The translations under genes and the position numbers were made by a program. Positions 27,368-37,369 of a stretch of 64,000 nt of DNA are shown here, one piece after another. The number at the start of each line of letters is the position of its first letter. Within the stretch, counting starts at the first letter, position 1. The notes beneath the pieces were generated by a model. That model did not search any database, was not told the origin of the DNA, and saw nothing but the letters and a program-made list of their open reading frames with translations. This DNA is from Arenimonas donghaensis DSM 18148 = HO3-R19 (lineage in GTDB: Bacteria; Pseudomonadota; Gammaproteobacteria; Xanthomonadales; Xanthomonadaceae), in contig NZ_AVCJ01000034.1 in assembly GCF_000743535.1 (NCBI RefSeq), positions 109,851-173,850 of the forward strand, read 5' to 3'.

Positions 27368-28327
27368 TCAGCGCTCGGAGTGGCCTGAGTCGAAATAATC
27401 GCGGCGCTGGAACAGGCCGGGTTTGACCAGGTCGACGAAGGCGCGGGCCTGCGGACTCAGGTACTTGCCCTTGCGCATCACCACGCCGTAGCTGCGCGGT
27501 GGGAAGTAGTCGGCCAGGCTGCGCGCGACCAGGCGCTGCTTGTCGGCCTCGGTCAGGCAGATCGCGGTGACGATGCTGATGCCCAGGTCCATGGCCACGT
27601 ACTGCTTGATCACCTCCCAGCCGCCCACTTCCAGCGCCACCGTGTAGGGCACGCGCTGCTGCTGGAACACCAGGTCCACCAGCCGGTAGGTGGTGAGCCG
27701 CCGCGGCGGCAGGATCAGGCCGTAGGGCGAGAGGTCCTCGAGCCGCAGGTCGGGCTTTTTCGCCAGCGGATGCCCGGGCGGGCAGATCAGCATGGGATCG
27801 AAGGAATACACCGGCTCGTAGGCCAGGTCGGTGGGCACGTCGAGCATCGAGCCCACGGCCAGGTCCACCCCGTCCGAACGCAGCAGGCCCAGGCCGTCCT
27901 GCCCGGTGACGTTGTGCAGCACCAGCTGCACCTCCGGGTGCTGTTCCCGGAAGGCCTGCACCAGGGTTGGCAGCAGGTAGAGGATGGTCGAACTGCCCGC
28001 TGCCACGTGCAGCTCACCAGCCTTCAAGCCCTTGATGCGGCTGCGGAATTCCGCGTCCAGGCCGTCCAGGCCCTCGACCAGGGGCCGGGCCAGGTCGTAG
28101 AGCAGCTGGCCTTCCCGGGTCAGGCTGAAGCGCCGGCCGATGCGCTCGAAGAGCGGTGTGCCCAACTCGCGCTCCAGGGCCTGCACCTGCAGGGTCACGG
28201 CCGGCTGGCTGAGGAACAGGGCCTCGGCCGCCCGCGTCACCGAGCCCAGGCGGGCCACCTGGCAGAAGGCCCGCACGGGCTTGAGTCGGTCGCCCTTGTA
28301 ATAAAAACGGGGCTTGCGCTCGGCCAT
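27368..28327 (-). CDS. LysR-family transcriptional regulator, likely regulator of the glyoxylate-shunt genes
   Basis: 319 residues. The helix-turn-helix at residues 18-77 contains FCQVARLGSVTRAAEALFLSQ and QPAVTLQVQALERELG, typical of LysR proteins; the rest is the periplasmic-binding-like effector domain (GELHVAAGSSTILYLLP). The CysB/Cbl-like start and the position divergent from aceB suggest it controls aceB-aceA. A perfect inverted repeat in its own promoter indicates autoregulation. The effector is not known. Confidence 0.85.
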   Translation of the reverse strand: MAERKPRFYYKGDRLKPVRAFCQVARLGSVTRAAEALFLSQPAVTLQVQALERELGTPLFERIGRRFSLTREGQLLYDLARPLVEGLDGLDAEFRSRIKGLKAGELHVAAGSSTILYLLPTLVQAFREQHPEVQLVLHNVTGQDGLGLLRSDGVDLAVGSMLDVPTDLAYEPVYSFDPMLICPPGHPLAKKPDLRLEDLSPYGLILPPRRLTTYRLVDLVFQQQRVPYTVALEVGGWEVIKQYVAMDLGISIVTAICLTEADKQRLVARSLADYFPPRSYGVVMRKGKYLSPQARAFVDLVKPGLFQRRDYFDSGHSER

Positions 28328-28344
28328 AAGTGACTGTTTCCGCT

Positions 28345-28376
28345 TTGGTATAAGGTGAGCTTATACCAAGTATCAA
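28345..28376 (-). promoter_or_regulatory. LysR-gene promoter with overlapping 10-5-10 operator
   Basis: The minus strand shows TTGATA (28376-28371), a 17-base spacer and TTATAC (28353-28348), a near-consensus sigma-70 promoter for the LysR gene. Over it lies a perfect inverted repeat, TTGGTATAAG-GTGAG-CTTATACCAA (28345-28369), which contains the T-N11-A pattern of LysR sites. Binding here would block the regulator's own promoter and place the protein 18 bases upstream of the aceB -35 box. Confidence 0.7.
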
Positions 28377-28389
28377 AACATTTGTTTTG
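28374..28389. promoter_or_regulatory. Second palindrome in the aceB control region
   Basis: CAAAACA-TT-TGTTTTG, a perfect 7-2-7 inverted repeat, AT-rich in a very GC-rich region. It begins five bases after the LysR-type operator and runs into the candidate aceB -35 box. It may be the activation half-site of the LysR regulator or the site of a second regulator. Confidence 0.5.
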
Positions 28390-28416
28390 TCAAAGTCACC
28401 GTTCCGGACCTAGGGT
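28387..28416 (+). promoter_or_regulatory. Candidate aceB promoter
   Basis: TTGTCA (28387-28392), an 18-base spacer, then TAGGGT (28411-28416). The -35 is good and the -10 poor, as expected of an activator-dependent promoter. It starts inside the 28374-28389 palindrome. Confidence 0.35.
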
Positions 28417-28446
28417 CGAAGCCAGTCCCGACTCCGGAGTTCCCCC

Positions 28447-30048
<1,602 letters not shown>

Positions 30049-30061
30049 TCGTCTGACCCGT

Positions 30062-30126
30062 TGTGGGAGGGACTTCAGTCCCGATGCCTTGCCGATGAAA
30101 GCATCGGGACTGAAGTCCCTCCCACA
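30062..30126. repeat. REP-like palindrome, family 2, between aceB and aceA
   Basis: Perfect 26-base arms (30062-30087 and 30101-30126) starting TGTGGGAGGGACTTC, with a 13-base loop. It lies in the 122-base gap between aceB and aceA, both on plus. A stable hairpin here could lower read-through or stabilise the aceB part of a shared mRNA. Confidence 0.93.
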
Positions 30127-30170
30127 GGGCAACCCGAACTCCAGACTCCCACCGAAAAGGACCTGCCGCC

Positions 30171-31475
<1,305 letters not shown>

Positions 31476-31483
31476 TCCGCGCA

Positions 31484-31521
31484 GGGCCGGCCCCGACAGG
31501 GGACGGGGCCGGCCCGATTTT
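31484..31521 (+). terminator. Intrinsic terminator after aceA
   Basis: An 11-base GC stem, GGGCCGGCCCC (31484-31494) paired with 31505-31515, then GATTTT. The short T-run makes it moderate rather than strong. It separates aceA from the GGDEF gene. Confidence 0.6.
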
Positions 31522-31589
31522 GACGGATATCGCTTTTCCGGCCTCCGGTCCCGGTTACACTCAGGCCATCCAGAGGTCGAGTCATCCCA

Positions 31590-32606
31590 GTGAGTCCAGC
31601 CGATCATCCGGGCCCGATCGCCGCCGAAGCCGGCAGCGACGTCGAGGCCCGACTGCCGTCCCAACTGTCACCCGACCAGTTCCGGGTGCTCGCTTCGGTG
31701 GGCGTCAGTCGCGCGGTGTTGCCCGGCGAAGAGCTGTTCGGGCGCGGCGAAGACGGGCAGAGCATGTTCCTGGTCGACACCGGCGAAGTGCGCCTGTGTT
31801 TCGACGACGGCCTGGTCGACAAGCTGCTCGGTCCCGGCCAGTACTTCGGTGAACTCGCGGTTTTCATCGGCCGCCACCAACGATTCGCCCGCGCCGTCGC
31901 CGAGACCGCCGGCGTGCTTTACGAGATCACCCAGGACGCCTTCGAAACCCTGATCGAACGCGAGCCGGCGCACGTGGCGCGCTTCATGCGCCGCAGCTTC
32001 GCCTACCTGGTCGCCGGCGAACACCAACTGGTGCAGGGCCTGCGCCGCCGCAACGAAGACCTGCTGCAGACGCTCGACACCCTGCGCCAGACCCGCAGCG
32101 AACTCACCGTCGCCCAGCAGCTGGTGCGCAGCGACGACCTGACCGGCCTTTCCAATCGCCGCGGCCTCTACCGCTACCTGGACGAACTGGGCCACCAGCC
32201 CCTGGCCGGGCAGCGCCTGGCCCTGCTGCTGATCGACATCGACCACTTCAAGAAGATCAACGACCGCAGCGGCCACCTGGCCGGCGACTCGGCGCTGCGC
32301 GCCATCGCCGAAGAAGTGCGCCGCATGGCCGGCCCGCTGGAGCTGCCGTGCCGGCTGGGCGGCGACGAATTCGCCCTGGTGCTGCGCGTCGCCGACCGCG
32401 GCGAGCTGGCCAACCGGGCCCTGGGCCTGCTGGCGGCCGTGCGCAGCCTGCGGCTGCCGAGCCTGGGCGAGAGCCGGCTCAGCGTCAGCGTCGGTGGCGC
32501 CTTCTGTGCCGACCCGGGTGGCTGGGCGGCCTGGTACAGCCAGGCCGACAAGGCCCTGTACGCCGCCAAGCGCCAGGGCGGCGACGCCTGGCGCCTGGAC
32601 GAATAA
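31590..32606 (+). CDS. Diguanylate cyclase with N-terminal cyclic-nucleotide-binding domain
   Basis: 338 residues. Residues 25-140 form a CRP-like cyclic-nucleotide-binding domain: the phosphate-binding cassette GPGQYFGELAVF with FGEL at 86-89, and Arg98 at the place of the phosphate-contacting Arg. A short coiled coil (150-175) leads to a GGDEF domain with the intact active-site motif RLGGDEF (257-261) and DDLTGLSNRRG. No RxxD inhibitory site is seen five residues before GGDEF. It should make c-di-GMP under control of a cyclic nucleotide. Start codon GTG. The cyclase of the peptide locus follows 62 bases downstream. Confidence 0.88.
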   Translation: MSPADHPGPIAAEAGSDVEARLPSQLSPDQFRVLASVGVSRAVLPGEELFGRGEDGQSMFLVDTGEVRLCFDDGLVDKLLGPGQYFGELAVFIGRHQRFARAVAETAGVLYEITQDAFETLIEREPAHVARFMRRSFAYLVAGEHQLVQGLRRRNEDLLQTLDTLRQTRSELTVAQQLVRSDDLTGLSNRRGLYRYLDELGHQPLAGQRLALLLIDIDHFKKINDRSGHLAGDSALRAIAEEVRRMAGPLELPCRLGGDEFALVLRVADRGELANRALGLLAAVRSLRLPSLGESRLSVSVGGAFCADPGGWAAWYSQADKALYAAKRQGGDAWRLDE

Positions 32607-32668
32607 TTCTCTGTCCGGCGTGCCAGGGCGCCTGCGTTCACCCCGTTAGGACGCTTGCCAGCTGATAA

Positions 32669-35305
32669 ATGGACGTCATGGAATCCCGCCACCCGAGTCG
32701 CCCCGATGCCCCCGCCGTGCGGCCCATGCTGCGCGCGGTGCTGGTGTGCGACATCGCCGGCTCGACGGCGATGGTGGAAAAACTGGGCGATGCCCGGGTC
32801 GCGGGCTTCATGCAGCGGCACGACCAGCTGCTGCTGCAGGCCCTGAAACTCTGCCACGGCCAGCTGGTGGACAAGGCCGACGGCGTGCTGGCGCTGTTCG
32901 AGCGGCCGATCCAGGCCCTGGACTTCGCCCTGCGCTACCAGCGCGGCCTGTACGAACTGGGCAAGTCCGAAGGCATCGAACTGCGCGCCCGCACCGGTAT
33001 CCACGTCGGCGACGTGATGACCTGGGCCAACCATCCCCGCGACGTGCAGGCCGGCGCCAAGCCGATCGAAGTCGAAGGCCTGGCCAAGCCGGTGGCGGCC
33101 CGGCTGATGAACCTGGCCACGCCCGGCCAGATCCTGATGTCGGGCATGGCGCAGAACCTGTCCCACCGCGCCGTCGGTGAGCTGGGTGAACGCGCCGGCC
33201 GCCTGCGCTGGCTGGTGCACGGTCGCTACCGCTTCAAGGGCGTGCCGGCACCGATGCTGGTGCACGAAGTCGGCGAACCCGGCATCGCGCCGCTGCGGGC
33301 CCCGGAGTCGGGCGCCAAGGCCTGGCGCGAACTGCCGATATGGCGGCGGCCGCCGGTCATCGCCGCCGAAGCCCTGCTGCTGGTCACCCTCGGCGTCGGC
33401 CTGCTGTGGACCACCTTCCGCAGCGAACCCGCCATCGCCTTCGCCGAGCGCGACTGGGTGGTGGTGGCGGACGTGCAGAACCAGACCGACGAAACCCTGT
33501 TCGACGATGCCCTGGATACGGCGCTCCGGGTTGGCCTGGAACAGTCCCAACATGTGAATGTCTTCAGCGACCTGCGCGTGGATGGCGCCCTGGCGCGCAT
33601 GCAGCGGCCGGGCCAGCCACTGGATCGGCGCCTGGCTGCCGAACTGGCGCTGCGCGAGGGCGCCCGCGCCGTCATCCTGCCAACGGTCGCGCAGGTGGGG
33701 GGTGTCATCCGGGTCAGTCTTGAGGTGATCGACCCCCAAAGTGGCGTGACGATCTACAGCGAAAGCGCAGACGGCAGGGGGATGGAAAGCGTCTTGCCTT
33801 CGCTCGATGCATCGCTGGTCCAGGTGCGCAGTCGCCTGGGCGAAGCCATGGGCGCGGTAGCGGGCCAGGAAATCGCCCTGGAAAAGGCCACGACCGGAAA
33901 CATCGAGGCCCTGCGTGCACTTTCACTGGGCATGCAGGCCCGAAGCGAAGGCCGGGCCGCGGATGCCAAGGTCTTGTTCGAGGAAGCGGTAAAGCTCGAC
34001 CCGGGCTTCGCGATGGCCTGGCTGAGACTGGCCTTCCTGGCCTACGTACAGGGCGACGCCGAAACCACCCAGGCCCACCTGGACCAGGCACTCGCGCATC
34101 GTGATCGGTTGACCCGGCGTGAGCTGCTTTTCCTGGAAGGCGCCGAGGCGACTCTTGCGAACGCTCCCCGCGCCGTCGAACGCTTCCGGCTGTTGACCTC
34201 GCTTTATCCGGACGACTTCCGGGCCAAGTACAACGAAGCCTACTTCGCACATTTCGACCTGCTGCGCCCGACCGAAGCGCGACGCGCACTGCAAGGCACC
34301 GACGTAAGCCAGAACGCCGCCCGCGTGAACGCCCTGTACCTGGATGCCTCGGTGGCCCTGGCGCTGGGCGAAACCGAACGGGCGGTTTCCGAGTTCGAGA
34401 GGGCCATGAACCTCGGCCATGGCGGCAACGTCCGGGAATACGTGGACGCACTCACTGCGCTACGGCGCCATGACGAAGCACGCCGCATTGCAACGCTGCA
34501 GGCGCCCGTGGGCATCGTCTGGCAGGACATCGAAAGCCGCTACCACGAAGCCAGCCTGCCCCTCGACCTGGGCGACTGGCCCAAGGCCCGGGCTGCCGTG
34601 GCCAGGCTGCGCGCCGAGGGCCTGGTGGCCGAAGCCCCGGCGGTGGTCATCGACACCCTGGACCTGATGGCCTTCTCCCTGCGCGTCTACGCGCCGGACG
34701 AGAGCTTCGGGAAGGACCTGCGCGACTGGGCCCTGCGGCAGTCTAAAACGCTGGAGGATTCGGGGCTCATGTTGCGGCGCCAGGTGATCTTCCGCCTGCT
34801 CGCCGGCGCCTGGATGGCCGCGAATACCGGCGACGTCGAACTGGCCAGGAAACTCCTGGACACGGTCAGCGACGAGCCACAGGCCAGCGTGTACCCCGCC
34901 AATGCCGCCATGGCCCGGGTCGTGCAGGCAGAGCTTGCGCTCGCGGAAGGACGGCCTTCCGACGCTATCGCCGTGCTGAGCGAGGATGTCGAGAAGGACC
35001 GGGCGATCTATTTCAGCCGGGCGGTATTGCTTCGGGCGCTCGTGGCCGCAGGTGACCACAAGGAAGCCGTCCGCATGGCGACCTGGTTGGCCGAGAACCG
35101 CGGTATCGCCTTTGGCGAACCCACCTACGTCTGGGGCTGGCAGCTGGCCAACGTCGCGGAAAGCACATTGGCCCTGCAAACCCTTGCCAAGGTCTCGAAG
35201 GACCTGGATCCGGTGCGTGCCGACAAGGCGGCCAAGGACTTCAGCACCGCCTGGCCCGGAGGCGAGGCCTTCCCCGAGGTGGTGCGCAGGGGCGGGGCGC
35301 CCTGA
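32669..35305 (+). CDS. Putative peptide modification system cyclase (class III nucleotide-cyclase-like domain, TM, TPR)
   Basis: 878 residues. Residues 20-200 match class III adenylate/guanylate cyclases: VCDIAGSTAMVEKL with metal-binding Asp28, KADGVLALF with Asp71, and ARTGIHVGDV (107-116). A single membrane helix lies at about 229-250. Residues 260-380 resemble the FlgO/CadC-like domain found in such proteins, and about 400-870 are TPR-like helices (for example AKVLFEEAVKLDPGFAMAWLRLA). In the block aligned with the usual GDAVNLAARL, this protein has GLAKPVAARL, so the substrate Asp and transition-state Asn are Leu138 and Pro141 while Arg145 remains. Known relatives are named only by homology. 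It converges on the peptide gene 20 bases away. Confidence 0.8.
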   Translation: MDVMESRHPSRPDAPAVRPMLRAVLVCDIAGSTAMVEKLGDARVAGFMQRHDQLLLQALKLCHGQLVDKADGVLALFERPIQALDFALRYQRGLYELGKSEGIELRARTGIHVGDVMTWANHPRDVQAGAKPIEVEGLAKPVAARLMNLATPGQILMSGMAQNLSHRAVGELGERAGRLRWLVHGRYRFKGVPAPMLVHEVGEPGIAPLRAPESGAKAWRELPIWRRPPVIAAEALLLVTLGVGLLWTTFRSEPAIAFAERDWVVVADVQNQTDETLFDDALDTALRVGLEQSQHVNVFSDLRVDGALARMQRPGQPLDRRLAAELALREGARAVILPTVAQVGGVIRVSLEVIDPQSGVTIYSESADGRGMESVLPSLDASLVQVRSRLGEAMGAVAGQEIALEKATTGNIEALRALSLGMQARSEGRAADAKVLFEEAVKLDPGFAMAWLRLAFLAYVQGDAETTQAHLDQALAHRDRLTRRELLFLEGAEATLANAPRAVERFRLLTSLYPDDFRAKYNEAYFAHFDLLRPTEARRALQGTDVSQNAARVNALYLDASVALALGETERAVSEFERAMNLGHGGNVREYVDALTALRRHDEARRIATLQAPVGIVWQDIESRYHEASLPLDLGDWPKARAAVARLRAEGLVAEAPAVVIDTLDLMAFSLRVYAPDESFGKDLRDWALRQSKTLEDSGLMLRRQVIFRLLAGAWMAANTGDVELARKLLDTVSDEPQASVYPANAAMARVVQAELALAEGRPSDAIAVLSEDVEKDRAIYFSRAVLLRALVAAGDHKEAVRMATWLAENRGIAFGEPTYVWGWQLANVAESTLALQTLAKVSKDLDPVRADKAAKDFSTAWPGGEAFPEVVRRGGAP

Positions 35306-35325
35306 AGGCACCCCATCCCGCGGAA

Positions 35326-35598
35326 TCAGCGCTTGGGCGTCTCGAGGTTGATCGGATTGAACGGGGACTGGGATTCAACCAGCACCTTGCGGAATTCCTG
35401 GCGCGACTTGTTCAGGACTTCCTTGTCCGCCAGGGCCTTCATCTCACTTTCCGGCAGGCTGTCGACCGCGGGATCGTCGGTGCCCAGGGAGCGCGTGGCT
35501 TCCTTCGGGTTGGCCTGGAAACGGGCACGGAAAGCATCGTCGCTGGACAGCTTGTCGAGCAAGGCGTCGGCGGTCTTTTCGGAAAGTGGCTTGGACAT
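35326..35598 (-). CDS. Putative modified peptide (RiPP-like precursor with NHLP/Nif11-type leader)
   Basis: 90 residues. The leader-like part SSDDAFRARFQANPKEATRSLG (residues 18-39) has the pattern F-x(3)-F-x(2)-[DN]-P-x(2)-A-x(3)-LG of nitrile-hydratase-like and Nif11 leader peptides. A charged helix follows (about 50-72), then the candidate core VESQSPFNPINLETPKR (74-90), which holds Ser76, Ser78 and Thr87, two Pro and no Cys anywhere in the protein. No Gly-Gly cleavage site is clear. AGGGGA lies before the ATG. The gene lies head-to-head with the dehydrogenase gene and tail-to-tail with the cyclase. I recall an NCBI family of such putative modified peptides in Xanthomonadaceae; the product is unknown. 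Confidence 0.75.
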   Translation of the reverse strand: MSKPLSEKTADALLDKLSSDDAFRARFQANPKEATRSLGTDDPAVDSLPESEMKALADKEVLNKSRQEFRKVLVESQSPFNPINLETPKR

Positions 35599-35615
35599 CG
35601 GATTCCCCTGGCAAT

Positions 35616-35632
35616 GGCACGAAAGGCGTGCC
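35616..35632 (-). promoter_or_regulatory. Stem-loop at the predicted 5' end of the peptide mRNA
   Basis: A perfect GGCACG-N5-CGTGCC hairpin, just before the ribosome site of the peptide gene. With the promoter at 35638-35667, transcription should start at about 35631-35632, so the stem would form the very 5' end of the message; as DNA it could instead be an operator. Confidence 0.45.
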
Positions 35633-35637
35633 GCGGC

Positions 35638-35667
35638 AGTCTAGCCGGGGTTCGTATTTGCTGTCAG
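35638..35667 (-). promoter_or_regulatory. Candidate promoter of the peptide gene
   Basis: The minus strand shows CTGACA (35667-35662, five of six matches), an 18-base spacer and TAGACT (35643-35638, four of six). It is the best sigma-70 type match in the 145-base gap between the peptide and dehydrogenase genes. No equally good promoter is seen for the dehydrogenase. Confidence 0.45.
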
Positions 35668-35743
35668 GCCGCCCTGAAACCTGTCGTCACCAGGCCAGCG
35701 CTGGCAAGATGCCGCGTCTTCCCTTTCCAGAGCGAGTCCCGGG

Positions 35744-36922
35744 ATGCGTTTTCGACGCTGCAGTCACCTGATGGTCGAGCTGGACCAGACGCCCCGGTTT
35801 TCGCTTGAGTCGCTGTTCCAGGGCGGTGATGGACTGGACCGGTCGGCGCGCTGGATGGCGCATGCGCCCCATCTGCCGGATTCGGTGCCGGTGCAATGGC
35901 AGGACCTGGCCGTGCTGCAGTCGCTGCCCGACGGGCAATGGCTGGAACGCGACGCGGTGGCCCAACACGCCGAGGCGATCGACCGGTTGCTTGCCAGTGG
36001 GCTGCTGATTACCGACGAATCGGCGCAGGACGGGGTCCGCCGGCGCGACGACAACGCGCGCGAGATCGCCTGGTGGACGCCCGCCCTGGTGGCCCAGGCG
36101 CATGGCACCTGGGAGGCGGTGGACATCGAGGACCGCAACAACAAGGGCCTGATGCTGTCGAGCGAGCAGATGGTGGAAGCCTTCGGCGCCGCGCCGGAGC
36201 CGGATTTCCGGCGTGCCCCGGACGGGCCGGTGCAGGCCCTGGCGACCCCGACCCGCACGGGCTTCGACGAGCTGCTGGCGGCCCGCCGGACCTGCCGCAA
36301 TTTCGACCCGGCGGCGACGCTCGACGCCCGCTCCTTCGCCACCATGATGCGTCGCGTCTGGGGCGCCCTGGGCACCAAGACGCTGGCGCCGGGCGCGGTG
36401 GCCGTGAAAAAGACCAGCCCGGCCGGCGGTGGCCTGCATGCGGTCGAGGCCTACGTGCTGGTGCAGCGCGTGGAGGGCGTGGCGCCGGGCTTCTACCACT
36501 ACCTGTCGATGCAGCACGCGCTCGAGCCCCTGCAGGCACTGTCTACCGAGGAGGCGGCGGCGTGGGCGCACCGGTTCGTGGCCGGCCAGGACTGGTTCCA
36601 CGACGTGCCGGTGATGGTGGTGATGGTGGCGCGCTTCGACCGGCTGTTCTGGAAGTACCGCCGCCACACCAAGGCCTGGCGCGTGGTGCACCTGGACGTG
36701 GGGCATCTGTCGCAGACGATGTACCTTTCGGCGACCGAGCTGGGCCTGGGTTGCTTCGTCACCGCCGCCATCAACGACCGTGACGTGGAGCAGGCCCTGG
36801 ACCTGCCGCCGCTGCGCGAGGGCGCGATTGCGCTGGTGGGCTTCGGGCCGCGGGCCATGGAAATGAAGACCCTGGAGCTCGACGTGTTCGACCCGGTGAC
36901 GCCCGGCGAGGCCGTGGCCTAA
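35744..36922 (+). CDS. Putative peptide maturation dehydrogenase (SagB/McbC-type FMN oxidoreductase)
   Basis: 392 residues. The C-terminal 220 residues are a nitroreductase-fold SagB-type domain: RRTCRNFD (181-188) and KTSPAGGGLHAVEAYVLV (223-240) for FMN, and HLDVGHLSQTMYLSATELGLG (317-336). LFWKYRRH holds Lys304-Tyr305, aligned with the Lys-Tyr pair needed for azoline oxidation in McbC-type enzymes. The N-terminal 160 residues are not nitroreductase; about 50-90 (LAVLQSLPDGQWLERDAV ... LLASGLL) look like a small winged helix, a possible peptide-binding element. ATG at 35744 is used; MVELDQ at 35771 is an alternative. It overlaps the GFA gene end by four bases. Confidence 0.82.
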   Translation: MRFRRCSHLMVELDQTPRFSLESLFQGGDGLDRSARWMAHAPHLPDSVPVQWQDLAVLQSLPDGQWLERDAVAQHAEAIDRLLASGLLITDESAQDGVRRRDDNAREIAWWTPALVAQAHGTWEAVDIEDRNNKGLMLSSEQMVEAFGAAPEPDFRRAPDGPVQALATPTRTGFDELLAARRTCRNFDPAATLDARSFATMMRRVWGALGTKTLAPGAVAVKKTSPAGGGLHAVEAYVLVQRVEGVAPGFYHYLSMQHALEPLQALSTEEAAAWAHRFVAGQDWFHDVPVMVVMVARFDRLFWKYRRHTKAWRVVHLDVGHLSQTMYLSATELGLGCFVTAAINDRDVEQALDLPPLREGAIALVGFGPRAMEMKTLELDVFDPVTPGEAVA

Positions 36923-37344
36923 CCGCTGCCGGGCGCCGCCTTGCGCGGCAGCCCGTCGTCCGCCGTCGGCAGCCAGGGCGCGTGGGTGTCGTAATAGACG
37001 TGCACCTGCGGTTCGCGGTCGAGCGGGGTGTCGAAATTGCTGCGCACGATGTGCAGCTCGCCGGCCCACTTCTGCGACCGGAAGAACAGCGTGCTGCCAC
37101 AGCGCGTACAGAAGCCACGTTCGGCGCCGGGGCTGGATTCGTACCAGGTAAGCCGGCCGTCGGGGTCGTTAATAACAACCTGCGTGGCCTCGAAGCCGAC
37201 CCAGGTGACCACGCCGGCGCCGTGGGCGCGCTGGCACAGGCTGCAGTGGCAGTGGGCCATCCATTTCGAGGGTAGCGTGGCGTCGAAGCCGAGCGCGCCG
37301 CACAGGCAGCGACCGGATGCAGTTTCAGCGGAAACAGGGCTCAT
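36919..37344 (-). CDS. GFA-family (glutathione-dependent formaldehyde-activating-like) zinc protein
   Basis: 141 residues. The GFA zinc ligands are all present: GRCLCG (Cys13, Cys15), HCHCSLC (Cys32, Cys34, Cys37) and FCTRCGSTLFFRS (Cys79, Cys82). The family name comes from Gfa of Paracoccus, but most members have no proven activity. AGGAGG lies seven bases before the ATG at 37344, which overrules longer reading upstream. It is convergent with the dehydrogenase and overlaps its last bases, so a link to the peptide locus is unlikely. Confidence 0.9.
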   Translation of the reverse strand: MSPVSAETASGRCLCGALGFDATLPSKWMAHCHCSLCQRAHGAGVVTWVGFEATQVVINDPDGRLTWYESSPGAERGFCTRCGSTLFFRSQKWAGELHIVRSNFDTPLDREPQVHVYYDTHAPWLPTADDGLPRKAAPGSG

Positions 37345-37369
37345 GGCGACCTCCTGCCGCGATGCTAGC

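Noticed and set aside
36919..37344. GFA protein as a fourth member of the peptide locus
   Set aside because: It is on the opposite strand, convergent with the dehydrogenase, and belongs to a common stand-alone family.
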